64,000 nucleotides of DNA from Pseudomonas fluorescens (GCF_005938625.1 NZ_VCNJ01000009.1:41471-105470); one strand, 5' to 3'. Shown: positions 1 through 9,262, counted from the stretch's first letter. The notes: generated from the letters alone by a model not told the origin. Program-made: numbers and translations.

Positions 1-1776
1 CAGGGCGAGAGCATCATCAAACCCGCCGACGGCCCGGTCGAACACTTCTATATCGTCAAACAGGGTCGGGTGGTCGGCGAACGTCAGCACATCACCAAAC
101 CCGGCACCGAGACCACGTTTGAAATCACCACCGGCGAATGCTTTCCGCTGGCTGCATTGCTCGGTGAACGCGCGACTCGCACCGAACATCTGGCCGGCGA
201 GGACACCTTCTGCCTGCAGCTGAACAAACTGGCGTTCATCAAACTGTTCGCCCTCTCCAATGCCTTTCGTGACTTCGCCTTGCGCGGGGTCAGTAGCCTG
301 CTTGATCAGGTCAATCAGCAAGTGCAGCAGAAAGCCGTGGAAACCCTCGGCACGCAATATTCGCTGAACACCCGCCTCGGCGAACTGGCGATGCGTCACC
401 CGGTGACCTGCAGTCCCGACACACCACTGCGTGAAGCGGTGAAGCTGATGCACGAGCAACAGGTCGGCAGCATCGTTGCGGTGGATGAACACAAGTCACC
501 GCTGGGAATTTTCACCCTGCGTGATTTGCGCCATGTGGTGGCTGCTGGCATCGGTGATTTCAGTGAAGCCATCGAGCGCCACATGACGCCTTCGCCCTTT
601 TATCTTTCGCCGGACCACAGCGCGTTCGATGCGGCGATTGCCATGACCGAACGGCATATCGCCCACGTCTGTCTGGTCAAGGATCAGCGTTTGTGCGGCG
701 TGGTCTCCGAGCGCGATCTGTTTTCGCTACAACGGGTCGACCTGGTGCATCTGGCCCGGACGATCCGCAGCGCCCAGCGCGTCGAACAACTGGTGAGCCT
801 GCGCGGCGAGATCGGCCAACTGGTCGAGCGCATGCTCGCCCACGGTGCGTCTTCGACGCAGATCACCCATATCATCACCTTGCTCAACGATCACACCGTG
901 TGCCGGGTGATCGAACTGACCCTCGCCGAAAAAGGCGATCCCGGCGTGCCGTTCAATTGGCTGTGTTTCGGCAGCGAAGGCCGCCGCGAGCAGACCCTGC
1001 ACACCGATCAGGACAACGGCATTCTGTTCGACGCCCGCGATGCCGCGCATGCGGCGGAGATTCGCGGCAAGCTGCTGCCGCTGGCCCAGCAGATCAATCA
1101 GAGCCTGGCGCAGTGCGGCTTCACCCTGTGCAAAGGCAACATCATGGCCGGCAACCCCGAGCTGTGCCTGTCGCGGGCAGAATGGGCACGGCGCTTTGCG
1201 GCGTTTATTCGTGAGGCGACGCCGGAGAATCTGCTCGGGTCGAGTATTTATTTCGACTTGCGCGTGGTCTGGGGTGATGAACAAGGCTGTGAACAACTGC
1301 GCCGGGGCATTCTTGATCAGGTCGGCGACAACCGTTTGTTCCAGCGCATGATGGCCGAGAACGCCCTGCGCAATCGCCCACCGGTGGGACGTTTCCGTGA
1401 GTTTGTGCTGGCGCGCAAGAATGGGGAGAAAGCCACGCTGGACCTCAAGGTGCAGGGGCTGACGCCGTTCGTGGATGGCGCGCGACTGCTGGCGCTGGCC
1501 AATGGCATCGACGCCAACAACACCCTTGAGCGCTTCCGGCAGTTGGTCGAGAAAGAAGTCATCGAGCGACTGGATGGCGCGGCGTATGAAGAGGCCTATC
1601 ACTTCATTCAGCAGACGCGCATGCAACAGCATCAACTGCAAACGCGGGAGAATCTGCCCTACTCCAACCGAGTCGACCCGGACAGCCTCAATCATCTCGA
1701 CCGACGCATCCTGCGTGAATCGTTGCGCCAGGCCCAGCGCCTGCAAAGCAGCCTGACGTTGCGGTATCAACTATGA
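1..1776 (+). CDS. Cyclic-nucleotide/CBS-domain putative nucleotidyltransferase (DUF294 family), 5' truncated by window edge
   Basis: The reading frame is open from base 1, so the true start lies outside the window; about 591 residues are visible. The N-terminus shows the tail of a cNMP-binding beta-roll (IVKQGRVVGE and the following strands). Two CBS repeats follow at roughly residues 125-250 (VGSIVAVDE, PLGIFTLRDL, then HVCLVKD, GVVSERDL). A DUF294 nucleotidyltransferase domain starts near residue 320 with GSEGRREQTLHTDQDNG, where the DQD pair is the expected metal-binding carboxylate motif. The C-terminal DUF294 helical domain ends in SLTLRYQL. Proteins of this architecture are thought to be signalling or regulatory nucleotidyltransferases; the substrate is unknown. 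It overlaps the next gene by ATGA, so the two are translationally coupled. Confidence 0.88.
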   Translation, partial: QGESIIKPADGPVEHFYIVKQGRVVGERQHITKPGTETTFEITTGECFPLAALLGERATRTEHLAGEDTFCLQLNKLAFIKLFALSNAFRDFALRGVSSLLDQVNQQVQQKAVETLGTQYSLNTRLGELAMRHPVTCSPDTPLREAVKLMHEQQVGSIVAVDEHKSPLGIFTLRDLRHVVAAGIGDFSEAIERHMTPSPFYLSPDHSAFDAAIAMTERHIAHVCLVKDQRLCGVVSERDLFSLQRVDLVHLARTIRSAQRVEQLVSLRGEIGQLVERMLAHGASSTQITHIITLLNDHTVCRVIELTLAEKGDPGVPFNWLCFGSEGRREQTLHTDQDNGILFDARDAAHAAEIRGKLLPLAQQINQSLAQCGFTLCKGNIMAGNPELCLSRAEWARRFAAFIREATPENLLGSSIYFDLRVVWGDEQGCEQLRRGILDQVGDNRLFQRMMAENALRNRPPVGRFREFVLARKNGEKATLDLKVQGLTPFVDGARLLALANGIDANNTLERFRQLVEKEVIERLDGAAYEEAYHFIQQTRMQQHQLQTRENLPYSNRVDPDSLNHLDRRILRESLRQAQRLQSSLTLRYQL

Positions 1777-2480
1777 GCCTGTTCTCGTGGCTACGTCCGA
1801 CAAGTCCGGTGGTGCCAGCGGATTTGCAACAGCGTCTGGCGAAGCTGCCGGCGATCACTGAACTGCGCGAATGCACGTTGCGTGAACAACGTTGGGTGGT
1901 GCTGGATCTGGAAACCACCGGACTGAACCTGAACAAGGATCGTGTGTTGTCGATTGGCGCGGTGGTGATCGAGGACGGCGCGATCGATTTCAGTCAGCAG
2001 TTCGAACGCACGTTGCAATGTCGCGAATTGAAGCTCAGCCCCAGCGTGTTGATTCACGGATTGGGGCCGAATGCGATTGCCGCGGGCAGTGAGCCGGCCG
2101 AGGCGTTGTTGGAATTGCTGGAGTTTGTTGGCGACAGCCCGGTGCTGGCGTTTCATGCGCCGTTCGATCAGCACATGCTCGGGCGCGCGTTGAAGGAGCA
2201 TCTGGGGCACAAGTTGCAGCCGGTGTTTCTCGATGTTGCCGACATTGCGCCGCTGGTGTGTCCGCAGGCGAATATTCGTGAGGCCGGGCTGGATGAGTGG
2301 ATCGACTGGTTCAAGCTTGAGGTGTTCGAACGGCATAATGCGAGTGCCGATGCGCTGGCCACGGCGGAGTTGGCGTTGATTCTGTTCAGCCGGGCGCGAG
2401 GGCAGCAGATTCATAGTCCGTTGAATTTGCATCAGCGATTGAGTCAGTGGAAGCGTAGGCAGCAGGCGCCTTCGTTTTAA
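1773..2480 (+). CDS. DEDDh 3'-5' exonuclease, DnaQ/PolC epsilon-like
   Basis: A 235-residue exonuclease of the DNA polymerase III epsilon superfamily. ExoI motif VVLDLETTGL near residue 47 gives the first D and E. ExoII is seen in FHAPFDQHML near residue 128. ExoIII is RHNASADALAT near residue 190 with the H and D of the DEDDh class. It is a stand-alone domain, shorter than true DnaQ with its clamp-binding tail, so it is unlikely to be the replicative proofreader. The ATG overlaps the stop of the upstream CBS/nucleotidyltransferase gene; this pairing is common in pseudomonads. Role in repair or RNA processing is not evident from sequence. Confidence 0.88.
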   Translation: MSLFSWLRPTSPVVPADLQQRLAKLPAITELRECTLREQRWVVLDLETTGLNLNKDRVLSIGAVVIEDGAIDFSQQFERTLQCRELKLSPSVLIHGLGPNAIAAGSEPAEALLELLEFVGDSPVLAFHAPFDQHMLGRALKEHLGHKLQPVFLDVADIAPLVCPQANIREAGLDEWIDWFKLEVFERHNASADALATAELALILFSRARGQQIHSPLNLHQRLSQWKRRQQAPSF

Positions 2481-2487
2481 ATCAAAA

Positions 2488-2695
2488 GCCCCTCATCGGA
2501 ACGCCGCCCGCCCAGCCCTCTCCCAGAGGGAGAGGGAGCCTACCGAGGTGTCTCGGGTTTTCCATCGACCTGAGAAACCGAGTCGATTATGGATTCAGCA
2601 GAAATCTTTCACGTCGGTGTATTGCGTCAATATCCCCCAATCGATCCCCTCTCCCTCTGGGCGGTCCGACGTTTCGGGAGGGCTAGGGTGAGGGT
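2488..2695. repeat. Long palindromic intergenic element, family E, copy 1 (degenerate)
   Basis: Ends are an inverted pair built around CCCTCTCCCAGAGGGAGAGGG and GGGCTAGGGTGAGGG. The interior carries the conserved CGACCTGAGA/GAGTCGATTATGGATTCA tract seen also at 16727-16903. It fills most of the 322-base gap between the exonuclease and sigma genes. The left end is divergent (CCCCTCATCGG rather than CCCCTCACCCTAG). Confidence 0.7.
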
Positions 2696-2802
2696 TCGCC
2701 TTCAACGCCCACCTGACCAGTGGCCAATTGCTAACCATTCCCACCTCTGCCACAATCGCGAACAATTCGCGTTAGTTAACATTTCCCAATCGGTGATGTC
2801 CG

Positions 2803-3321
2803 GTGTCGTCAGTCCCAAGCCCTAACAGTGAGCTCGTCGGTGCGATGTATCGCGACCATCGCGGTTGGCTGCTGGCATGGCTGCGACGCAATGTGGCGTG
2901 CCCAGAGCGCGCCGAAGACCTCAGTCAGGACACTTTTGTGCGCCTGCTCGGTCGCAACGAAATGCTGACGCCCCGCGAGCCGCGCGCCTTTCTGGTGGCG
3001 ATCGCCAAAGGTCTGCTGTTTGACTACTTCCGCCGCGCGGCGCTGGAACAGGCCTACCTCACCGAACTGATGCTGATCCCCGAAGGCGAACAACCTTCGG
3101 TGGAAGAACAGCAAATGATCCTCGAAGACCTCAAAGCCATCGACCGCTTGCTCGGCAAACTGTCGACCAAGGCCCGTGCCGCTTTCCTTTATAACCGCCT
3201 CGATGGCCTCAGCCATGCCGAGATCGCCAACAAGCTCGGCGTTTCGGTGCCGCGTGTGCGCCAGTATCTGGCGCAAGGCATTCGGCAGTGCTACATCGCC
3301 CTGTACGGGGAACCGACATGA
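2803..3321 (+). CDS. ECF RNA polymerase sigma factor, FecI/iron-starvation type
   Basis: 172 residues from a GTG start. Region 2 is seen at residues 15-75 (YRDHRGWLLAWL, EDLSQDTFVRLL) and region 4 at 110-165 with the helix-turn-helix HAEIANKLGVSVPRVRQYL. The length and the downstream order sigma, FecR-like regulator, TonB receptor identify it as a FecI-type factor that should drive the siderophore receptor when the substrate is bound. Its stop overlaps the next start (ATGA). No convincing Fur box was picked out in the repeat-filled region in front of it. Alternative: in P. aeruginosa the comparable triad with a PepSY reductase downstream is foxI-foxR-foxA-foxB, but the ligand cannot be read from sequence. 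Confidence 0.9.
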   Translation: MSSVPSPNSELVGAMYRDHRGWLLAWLRRNVACPERAEDLSQDTFVRLLGRNEMLTPREPRAFLVAIAKGLLFDYFRRAALEQAYLTELMLIPEGEQPSVEEQQMILEDLKAIDRLLGKLSTKARAAFLYNRLDGLSHAEIANKLGVSVPRVRQYLAQGIRQCYIALYGEPT

Positions 3322-4292
3322 GTCCGGCCAGTTCCAGACCGGTGCCGGCCCATGTGCTGGACGCGGCGATTGCCTGGCAACTGACCCTCGATTCGAGCAG
3401 TCCGCTGGAGCGCGAGGAGTTCGCCAAATGGCATGCGGCCCATGAAGAACACGCCCGCGCCTGGCGCCAGCTGGGCATGCTCGATCAGCGATTCAGCGTG
3501 GCCAAAGGCCCGGCCCGCAGCGCCTTGCTGCAATCGCGCGAAGGCATTCGGCGACGGGTACGCAAGCTCGGCAGTGGGCTGGCCAGCGTTGTGGTGCTGG
3601 TCGGTGTGGGCCTGTTTGCCAGCGAACGCTTTCTGCCGCTGGATTACTGGCTCGCCGATCAACGCACCGCGACCGGTGAGCAGCGCATCGTACGTCTGGC
3701 TGACGGCACCGTGCTGAATCTGAACACCCACAGTGCGGTGGATGTGCGCTTCGATGAGAAGCGCCGATTGATCGTTTTGCAGGAAGGCGAAATTCTCGTC
3801 GAGACCGGTCATGGCGATGCGCGGCCCTTCATCGTTGAAACCCGCGAAGGCAGCATGCGCGCTCTGGGTACGCGGTTTCTGGTCAAGCGTGAAGACGAAG
3901 GCACGCGCCTGAGCGTGTTGCAGTCGGCGGTCGCGGCGCACCCGCAATCCAACCCTGAAGAGCAAATTCTCCATGAAGGCCAGCAAGTGCTGCTGCGCAG
4001 TGACGGATTCGGCTCGATTGCCACGCTCACTCCCGGCGCCGATGCCTGGACGCGCGGCATGCTGGTGGTGGATAACGCGCGCCTCGGCGATCTGGTGCAT
4101 GAACTGGGGCGTTATCGTCGCGGGCATCTGGGCGTGGCGCCGGAAGTGGCGGATTTGCGGATTACCGGCAGCTTCCCGCTGCATGACACCGATAAAGCCT
4201 TGAGCGCATTGCTGCCGACCCTGCCGGTGCAGATCGAGCGGCATACGCCGTATTGGGTCACTGTCGCGAAGGCCGAGCCCTCCTCCCCTTGA
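3318..4292 (+). CDS. FecR-family anti-sigma/transmembrane signal transducer
   Basis: Start chosen at the ATG overlapping the sigma stop; 324 residues. N-terminal DUF4880 segment (AIAWQLTLD, KWHAAHEEHARAW) binds the sigma factor on the cytoplasmic side. One membrane span at about residues 85-100 (LASVVVLVGVGLFA). The periplasmic FecR domain follows (VRLADGTVLNLNTHSAVDV, VLQEGEILVETGHG, GTRFLVKREDEG) and a C-terminal region that in the family meets the receptor signalling (STN) domain. Pairs with the sigma factor before it and the STN-bearing receptor after it, giving a complete cell-surface signalling system. Confidence 0.92.
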   Translation: MSPASSRPVPAHVLDAAIAWQLTLDSSSPLEREEFAKWHAAHEEHARAWRQLGMLDQRFSVAKGPARSALLQSREGIRRRVRKLGSGLASVVVLVGVGLFASERFLPLDYWLADQRTATGEQRIVRLADGTVLNLNTHSAVDVRFDEKRRLIVLQEGEILVETGHGDARPFIVETREGSMRALGTRFLVKREDEGTRLSVLQSAVAAHPQSNPEEQILHEGQQVLLRSDGFGSIATLTPGADAWTRGMLVVDNARLGDLVHELGRYRRGHLGVAPEVADLRITGSFPLHDTDKALSALLPTLPVQIERHTPYWVTVAKAEPSSP

Positions 4293-4295
4293 CCT

Positions 4296-4405
4296 GATCG
4301 TTCCCACGCTCTGCGTGGGAATGCAGCCCGGGACGCTCTGCGTCCCTGCCGAAGCGGACGCAGAGCGTCCATTGAGGCATTCCCACGCGGAGCATGGGAA
4401 CGATC
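4296..4405. repeat. REP doublet, family A
   Basis: Two inverted copies of GATCGTTCCCACGCTCTGCG...GGAATGC; ends GATCGTTCCCACGCTC and GAGCATGGGAACGATC. Same family as the repeats beside the RAYT gene at 28573. Confidence 0.85.
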
Positions 4406-4436
4406 AACCCCGCAGAAATGTGGCTGTTTTCCGGCT

Positions 4437-4455
4437 AATAGAAATTATTTTCATC
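4437..4455 (+). promoter_or_regulatory. Possible Fur box before the siderophore receptor
   Basis: AATAGAAATTATTTTCATC agrees with the 19-base Fur consensus at about 11 positions and lies 70 bases before the receptor start in an AT-rich stretch. Weak match; the receptor may instead depend mainly on the FecI-type factor. Confidence 0.35.
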
Positions 4456-4527
4456 CAGCCCTATCACTTTTTGCTTTTCATCCGGCACACAGGCAATTGA
4501 GAAATATTTCCATTCAGGAGCCGCCGT

Positions 4528-6954
4528 ATGTCCCGTTCGCTAGACACCTTGTTGCGCCCCAGTCTGCTGGCTGTCGCCATCGCGCTCAGCGCACCGCTGA
4601 TCAGCAGTCCGTTGCTCGCCGCTGAACAAGCGTCCAGCGTGCGTGCCTACAATCTGCCGGCGGCGCCACTGTCGACGACCCTCAACCAGATCGCCAGCCA
4701 GGGCGGGATTGCGCTGTCGCTCAATCCGTCACTGGCGGCAGGCAAGACCTCGGCACCGGTCAACGGCCAGTACGACGCGTCCGGCGCCTTGCGCGCGGCC
4801 CTGCGTGGCACCGGTCTGCAACTGGAACAAAGCAGCACTGGCACCTACACCCTGGTGGCCGTACCTGAAGGAACGTTGGCCTTGCCGGAAACTTCCGTCA
4901 TCGGCGTGGAAAACTTCGAAAGCGCCTGGGGCCCGGTCGAAGGCTACACCGCCACTCGCACCGCCGCTGGCAGCAAGACCGACACCGCGCTGGTCGAAGC
5001 ACCGCGTTCGATCTCGGTGGCTACACGTCAGCAAATGGACGACCGCAGCGTGCACAGCCTCGACGACGCCGTGCGCTACATGCCGGGCATTACCGCCAGC
5101 AGCTACGGCAGCGACACCCGCGCCGACTGGCTGCGTGTACGCGGTTTCGAACCGACCCAGTTCCTCGACGGCCTGCCGCTGCCAAAAGGCGTGTACGCCA
5201 ACCCGAAACAGGAAACCTGGAACCTCGACCGCCTCGCCCTGCTGCGCGGCCCGGCCTCTTCGGTTTACGGCCAGACCCCGCCGGGCGGCCTGCTGGACAT
5301 GGTCAGCCGTCGCCCAAGCGTCGAAGCCAGCAACGAAATCCAGTTGCAGTACGGCAGCGACAATCACCGCCAGATCAACTTCGCCAGCACCGGCAAGATC
5401 GATGACGCCGGCCAGTTTCTCTACGGCCTCAGCGGCGTCGTGCGCGACAGCGGCACGCAGGTCGATCACGTCGACAACAAGCGCTACAACATCGCGCCGA
5501 GCCTGACCTGGAACATCGACGACGACACCAAATTCACCCTGCTGAGCCAGTTCACCCGCGACGATACCGGCATCACCAGCCAGTTCCTGCCGGTGCAGGG
5601 CACCAAGATCAAATCGCCGCTCGGTGATATTTCCCACCACAAGAATCTGGGCGATCCGGACTGGGAATATTACGATCGCACCTACTACGCGCTGGGCTAT
5701 GCCTTCGAACATCGTCTGAACGATGTCTGGCAGTTCAAGCAGAACCTGCGCTACACCAAGTCGGACCTGTCGTTCCAGTCGCTGACGCCGGGTTCCTACC
5801 CGTTCGCGCAAGTCGATGATCAGGGCAACGTGAAGCGCACCAGCACCAGCGTCGAAGAAGACATCAGCCAATTCGCCGTCGACAACAATTTCCAGGCCGA
5901 CTTCGCCACCGGCGATATCCGCCACACCCTGCTGCTGGGCCTTGATCACCAGCGCAGCAACACCAACTACACCTCGATCTTCGGTGACGGCCTGACCACC
6001 AACGTGATCACGCCGATCTACGGTCAGCCGATCGTGCGCCCGGCGCGCTCCACCGCGTTTTACGATTATGACCAGAAAACTTACCAGACCGGCCTGTACA
6101 TCCAGGACCAGATGGCCCTTGACCAGTGGCGCCTGACCCTCGGCGGCCGTGAAGACTGGGTGCACACCAGCACAAAGTTCATCAACAAGGGCGATGCCAC
6201 CAACACTCAGCGCGACAAGGCCTTCAGCGGCAACGCAGCGCTCAGCTATGTCTTCGACAACGGTTTCGTGCCGTACCTGTCGTACGCCGAATCCTTCCAG
6301 CCGACCACCGGTGCCGATGCCACCTCGACCGGCTCGCTAAAACCGACCGAAGGCAAGCAGTGGGAACTGGGTATCAAGTACCAGCCACCGGGCAGCAAAA
6401 CCCTGCTGACCGCCGCCGTGTATGACCTCACCCAGAAGAACGTCTCGGTCAACACCTTCGTCAACAACGTGTCGATCACCAGCCAGACCGGCGAAGTGAA
6501 AGTCAAAGGCCTGGAGCTGGAAGCGGTTTCCGACGTGACTGACAACCTGAAAGTCATCGCTGCCTACACCCTGGCCAAATCCGAAGTGCAGAATGGCGTC
6601 GACAAGGGCAATCGCCTGCAACTGATGCCGAACCAGCAAGCGTCGCTGTGGACTGACTACACCTGGCACGCCGGCGTGCTCGACGGCTTCGGCATTGGCG
6701 GTGGCGTGCGTTACACCGGCAACACCTACGGCGACAAGGCCAATACCTGGCTGGGCAAGGCGGACGCCTACACCGTGTTCGACGCGAGCGTGCATTACGA
6801 CCTCGGCCGTCTGGACAACAGCCTCAAAGGCGCGTCGCTGGCAGTCAACGCGAACAACCTGTTCGACAAGGAATACATTTCCACCTGCGACAGCTTCTAC
6901 TGCTACTACGGCGACACGCGCAGTGTCGTCGCCAGCGCCACTTACAAGTGGTAA
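4528..6954 (+). CDS. TonB-dependent siderophore receptor with STN signalling domain
   Basis: 808 residues, outer-membrane ferrisiderophore transporter. A signal peptide ends near LLA-AEQ (residue 32). An STN domain occupies about 40-115 (AYNLPAAPLSTTLNQIA) and talks to the FecR protein. The plug is at about 145-265 (PRSISVATRQQMDD, RVRGFEP, LLRGPASSVYGQTPPGG). The beta-barrel runs to the end, closing with SATYKW, the usual terminal aromatic. A good Shine-Dalgarno (CAGGAG) precedes the ATG. The plug/barrel pattern fits ferrichrome/ferrioxamine-type receptors, and the downstream FoxB-like protein favours a hydroxamate xenosiderophore, but that is inference. Confidence 0.93.
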   Translation: MSRSLDTLLRPSLLAVAIALSAPLISSPLLAAEQASSVRAYNLPAAPLSTTLNQIASQGGIALSLNPSLAAGKTSAPVNGQYDASGALRAALRGTGLQLEQSSTGTYTLVAVPEGTLALPETSVIGVENFESAWGPVEGYTATRTAAGSKTDTALVEAPRSISVATRQQMDDRSVHSLDDAVRYMPGITASSYGSDTRADWLRVRGFEPTQFLDGLPLPKGVYANPKQETWNLDRLALLRGPASSVYGQTPPGGLLDMVSRRPSVEASNEIQLQYGSDNHRQINFASTGKIDDAGQFLYGLSGVVRDSGTQVDHVDNKRYNIAPSLTWNIDDDTKFTLLSQFTRDDTGITSQFLPVQGTKIKSPLGDISHHKNLGDPDWEYYDRTYYALGYAFEHRLNDVWQFKQNLRYTKSDLSFQSLTPGSYPFAQVDDQGNVKRTSTSVEEDISQFAVDNNFQADFATGDIRHTLLLGLDHQRSNTNYTSIFGDGLTTNVITPIYGQPIVRPARSTAFYDYDQKTYQTGLYIQDQMALDQWRLTLGGREDWVHTSTKFINKGDATNTQRDKAFSGNAALSYVFDNGFVPYLSYAESFQPTTGADATSTGSLKPTEGKQWELGIKYQPPGSKTLLTAAVYDLTQKNVSVNTFVNNVSITSQTGEVKVKGLELEAVSDVTDNLKVIAAYTLAKSEVQNGVDKGNRLQLMPNQQASLWTDYTWHAGVLDGFGIGGGVRYTGNTYGDKANTWLGKADAYTVFDASVHYDLGRLDNSLKGASLAVNANNLFDKEYISTCDSFYCYYGDTRSVVASATYKW

Positions 6955-6985
6955 GCGATTGAGCTGAAACAGGCCCTGTGACCAG

Positions 6986-7016
6986 GCCGTCCCTCGTGGA
7001 CGGCTTTGGTGTTTTT
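6986..7016 (+). terminator. Hairpin with T-rich tail between receptor and PepSY gene
   Basis: Stem GCCGTCC/GGACGGC with a 5-base loop, then TTTGGTGTTTTT. It could end most receptor transcripts and leave the reductase gene at a lower level. Confidence 0.5.
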
Positions 7017-7028
7017 GAAGGTCATGAA

Positions 7029-8159
7029 ATGAAAAGTAAAACAATTCGTCGCTGGTCGTTCATCCACACTTGGACCAGCCTGATCTGCACCGTGTTTTTG
7101 CTGATGCTGGCACTGACCGGATTGCCGCTGATTTTCCATCACGAGATCGAACATCTGCTCGGCGATGCGCCCGAAGTGCGCGAGATGCCGGCCGACACGC
7201 CGCGCCTGAATCTGGCGCAACTGGTCGAGGCCGCCGAGAAACATCGCCCCGATGAAGTCGTGCAGTATTTCGGTTTCGATGACGATGAGCCGAATGCCGT
7301 GCTGACGATCATGGCGAAAACCGCCGGCACCGAACCGAATTCGTCGCACACGTTCATGCTCGATGCGCGTACCGGTGAAGCGCTGGAAACGCCTTCAGCC
7401 AACGGCGGCTTGATGCTGTTCATCCTGCGCCTGCACGTCGACATGTTTGCCGGGCTGCCGGGCAAATTGCTGCTGGCGTTCATGGGGCTGCTGTTTGTCG
7501 TGGCCATCGTTTCCGGGACGGTGCTATACCTGCCGTTCATGCGCCGGTTGAAGTTCGGCACGGTGCGTCAGGACAAGTCGACAAGGTTGCGCTGGCTCGA
7601 CCTGCATAACCTGATCGGTGTTGTCACCCTGACATGGGCCTTGGTGGTCGGCGTGACCGGTGTGATCAGCGCTTGCGCCGACTTGTTGATCGCGGCGTGG
7701 CGCAATGAAGCACTGACTGCGCTGATCGAACCTTACCGCGATGCGCCTCCGCTGACCCACCTGGCGCCGGCCACGCGTTTGCTCGATATCGCCGCTGAAG
7801 TGGCACCGGGGATGAAGCCGGATTTCATTGCCTTCCCCGGCACACGCTTTTCCAGCGAGCACCATTACTCGGTGTTCATGAAGGGCGGCACGCACCTGAC
7901 CTCGCACCTGCTGACGCCGGTGCTGATCGATGCCACCACACTGCAAGTCACCGCCGTGGCTGAACGCCCTTGGTACATGGACGCCATGGGTATGTCGCAG
8001 CCGCTGCACTTCGGTGACTACGGCGGCATGCCGATGAAAATCCTTTGGGCGACCCTCGATGTGTTGACCATCATCGTCCTCGCCAGTGGCGTGTACTTGT
8101 GGGTGGTGCGGCGCAAAGCGGCCAAGCCTGTAGTGGAAACGGCGGAGGCCTCTGCATGA
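7029..8159 (+). CDS. PepSY-TM inner-membrane protein, FoxB-like siderophore reductase
   Basis: 376 residues from the ATG at 7029, preceded by GAAGG; an upstream in-frame start at 6978 would translate the intergenic hairpin and is rejected. Membrane segments: about 14-35 (SLICTVFLLMLALTGLPLIF), 150-175 (LLLAFMGLLFVVAIVSGTVLYL), 195-220 (LIGVVTLTWALVVGVTGVIS) and 340-360 (LDVLTIIVLASGVYLWVV). PepSY-like periplasmic domains sit between them. FoxB of P. aeruginosa, encoded next to the ferrioxamine receptor, is an integral-membrane siderophore reductase of this family; the same position here supports iron release from the siderophore. Overlaps the next small gene by ATGA. Confidence 0.85.
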   Translation: MKSKTIRRWSFIHTWTSLICTVFLLMLALTGLPLIFHHEIEHLLGDAPEVREMPADTPRLNLAQLVEAAEKHRPDEVVQYFGFDDDEPNAVLTIMAKTAGTEPNSSHTFMLDARTGEALETPSANGGLMLFILRLHVDMFAGLPGKLLLAFMGLLFVVAIVSGTVLYLPFMRRLKFGTVRQDKSTRLRWLDLHNLIGVVTLTWALVVGVTGVISACADLLIAAWRNEALTALIEPYRDAPPLTHLAPATRLLDIAAEVAPGMKPDFIAFPGTRFSSEHHYSVFMKGGTHLTSHLLTPVLIDATTLQVTAVAERPWYMDAMGMSQPLHFGDYGGMPMKILWATLDVLTIIVLASGVYLWVVRRKAAKPVVETAEASA

Positions 8160-8335
8160 AGCCGCGTCAGTCGAATTTCTGGAAGGTGTTCAGTACGCCG
8201 TTGGTGATTGCACTGCTCAGTGCGGCGGGGTTGTTTGCGGCGTTGCTGGGGGATGGGATTTGGGATGCGTTGAGTTGGGTTGGGCTGGGTGTCCCGGCAT
8301 TTTTGGCGGTCAGGGGATTGCTGCTGCGCGGGTGA
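8156..8335 (+). CDS. Small hydrophobic protein coupled to the PepSY reductase
   Basis: 59 residues with two probable membrane spans (PLVIALLSAAGLFAALL and WVGLGVPAFLAVRGLLL) and a basic N-terminus. Its ATG overlaps the stop of the PepSY gene (ATGA), strong evidence that it is translated. No family recognised with certainty. Position suggests an accessory subunit of the reductase. Confidence 0.75.
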   Translation: MKPRQSNFWKVFSTPLVIALLSAAGLFAALLGDGIWDALSWVGLGVPAFLAVRGLLLRG

Positions 8336-8360
8336 AGTCTGCGCTGCCTGGGATGGCCCC

Positions 8361-8425
8361 TTCGCGAGCAAGCTCGCTCCCACATTTGAAATGCGCTCCC
8401 CTGTGGGAGCGAGCTTGCTCGCGAA
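8361..8425. repeat. REP doublet, family B
   Basis: Inverted pair TTCGCGAGCAAGCTCGCTCC...GGAGCGAGCTTGCTCGCGAA around a 15-20 base spacer; may act as a transcript 3' end for the iron operon. Confidence 0.85.
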
Positions 8426-8517
8426 GGCGGCAGTAATTACACCATCAATTTCTCGCCAGCCTCGCCGCATCTGGCTAGGCTAACCACCTGCTCTTCGATG
8501 ATCACCGAGGTTTGCCA

Positions 8518-9147
8518 ATGTCCGCCCCCAGCATGACCCTGTACCACAACACGCTCTCCCCGTTTGTGCGCAAAGTGATGGTGTTGCTGTACGAAACCGG
8601 CCAGCAGGATCGCGTCGCCCTGCAAGACTGCGTGCTCAGCCCGGTCAGCCCGAGCGCCGAGCTCAATCTCGACAACCCGCTGGGCAAGATCCCCGCCCTG
8701 CGTCTGGCCGATGGCAATGTCATCCATGACAGCCGCGTGATTCTCGAATACCTCGACCAGCAACACGTCGGCAACCCGCTGATCCCGCGCGAAGGCGCGG
8801 CCCGCTGGCGTCGTCTGACCCTGGCCTCGATGGCCGACGGGATCATGGATGCATCGGTGATGGTGCGTTATGAAATGGTTTTGCGTGCTCCGGAAAAGCA
8901 TTGGGATGAATGGCTCGAAGCGCAGCGCGACAAGATCCGTCGCGCCCTCGCTGTACTGGAAAAGGATGCCATTGCCGAGCTGACCAGCCATTTCGATGTG
9001 GCAGCGATCAGCGTGGCGTGTGCGTTGGGTTATCTCGATTTGCGCTTCCCGGATCTGGGCTGGCGTGACGCCAACCCGCATCTGGCCAACTGGTTTTTTG
9101 AAGTGAGTCAGCGACCGTCCATGATCGCGACCATGCCCAAGCCTTAA
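8518..9147 (+). CDS. Glutathione S-transferase family protein
   Basis: 209 residues from the ATG at 8518, with CGAGG seven bases before it. N-terminal thioredoxin-like half starts TLYHNTLSPFVRKVMVLLYE, with the SPF motif at the usual active-site position. NPLGKIPALRL (cis-Pro) and HDSRVILEYLD complete the glutathione-binding half at residues 50-82. The C-terminal half is helical (ISVACALGYLDLRFPDLGW, NPHLANWF). Substrate unknown. Flanked by family B REPs on both sides, so probably monocistronic. Confidence 0.9.
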   Translation: MSAPSMTLYHNTLSPFVRKVMVLLYETGQQDRVALQDCVLSPVSPSAELNLDNPLGKIPALRLADGNVIHDSRVILEYLDQQHVGNPLIPREGAARWRRLTLASMADGIMDASVMVRYEMVLRAPEKHWDEWLEAQRDKIRRALAVLEKDAIAELTSHFDVAAISVACALGYLDLRFPDLGWRDANPHLANWFFEVSQRPSMIATMPKP

Positions 9148-9171
9148 ATCGGCGGCGCCTGTACCGGCCTC

Positions 9172-9262
9172 TTCGCGAGCAAGCTCGCTCCCACATTGTT
9201 TTTGGGTATGGCAGAAATCTCTGTTCCAACACCAATCCTGTGGGAGCGAGCTTGCTCGCGAA
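9172..9262. repeat. REP doublet, family B
   Basis: Inverted TTCGCGAGCAAGCTCGCTCC / GGAGCGAGCTTGCTCGCGAA with about 45 bases between; sits between converging GST and creD genes. Confidence 0.85.
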
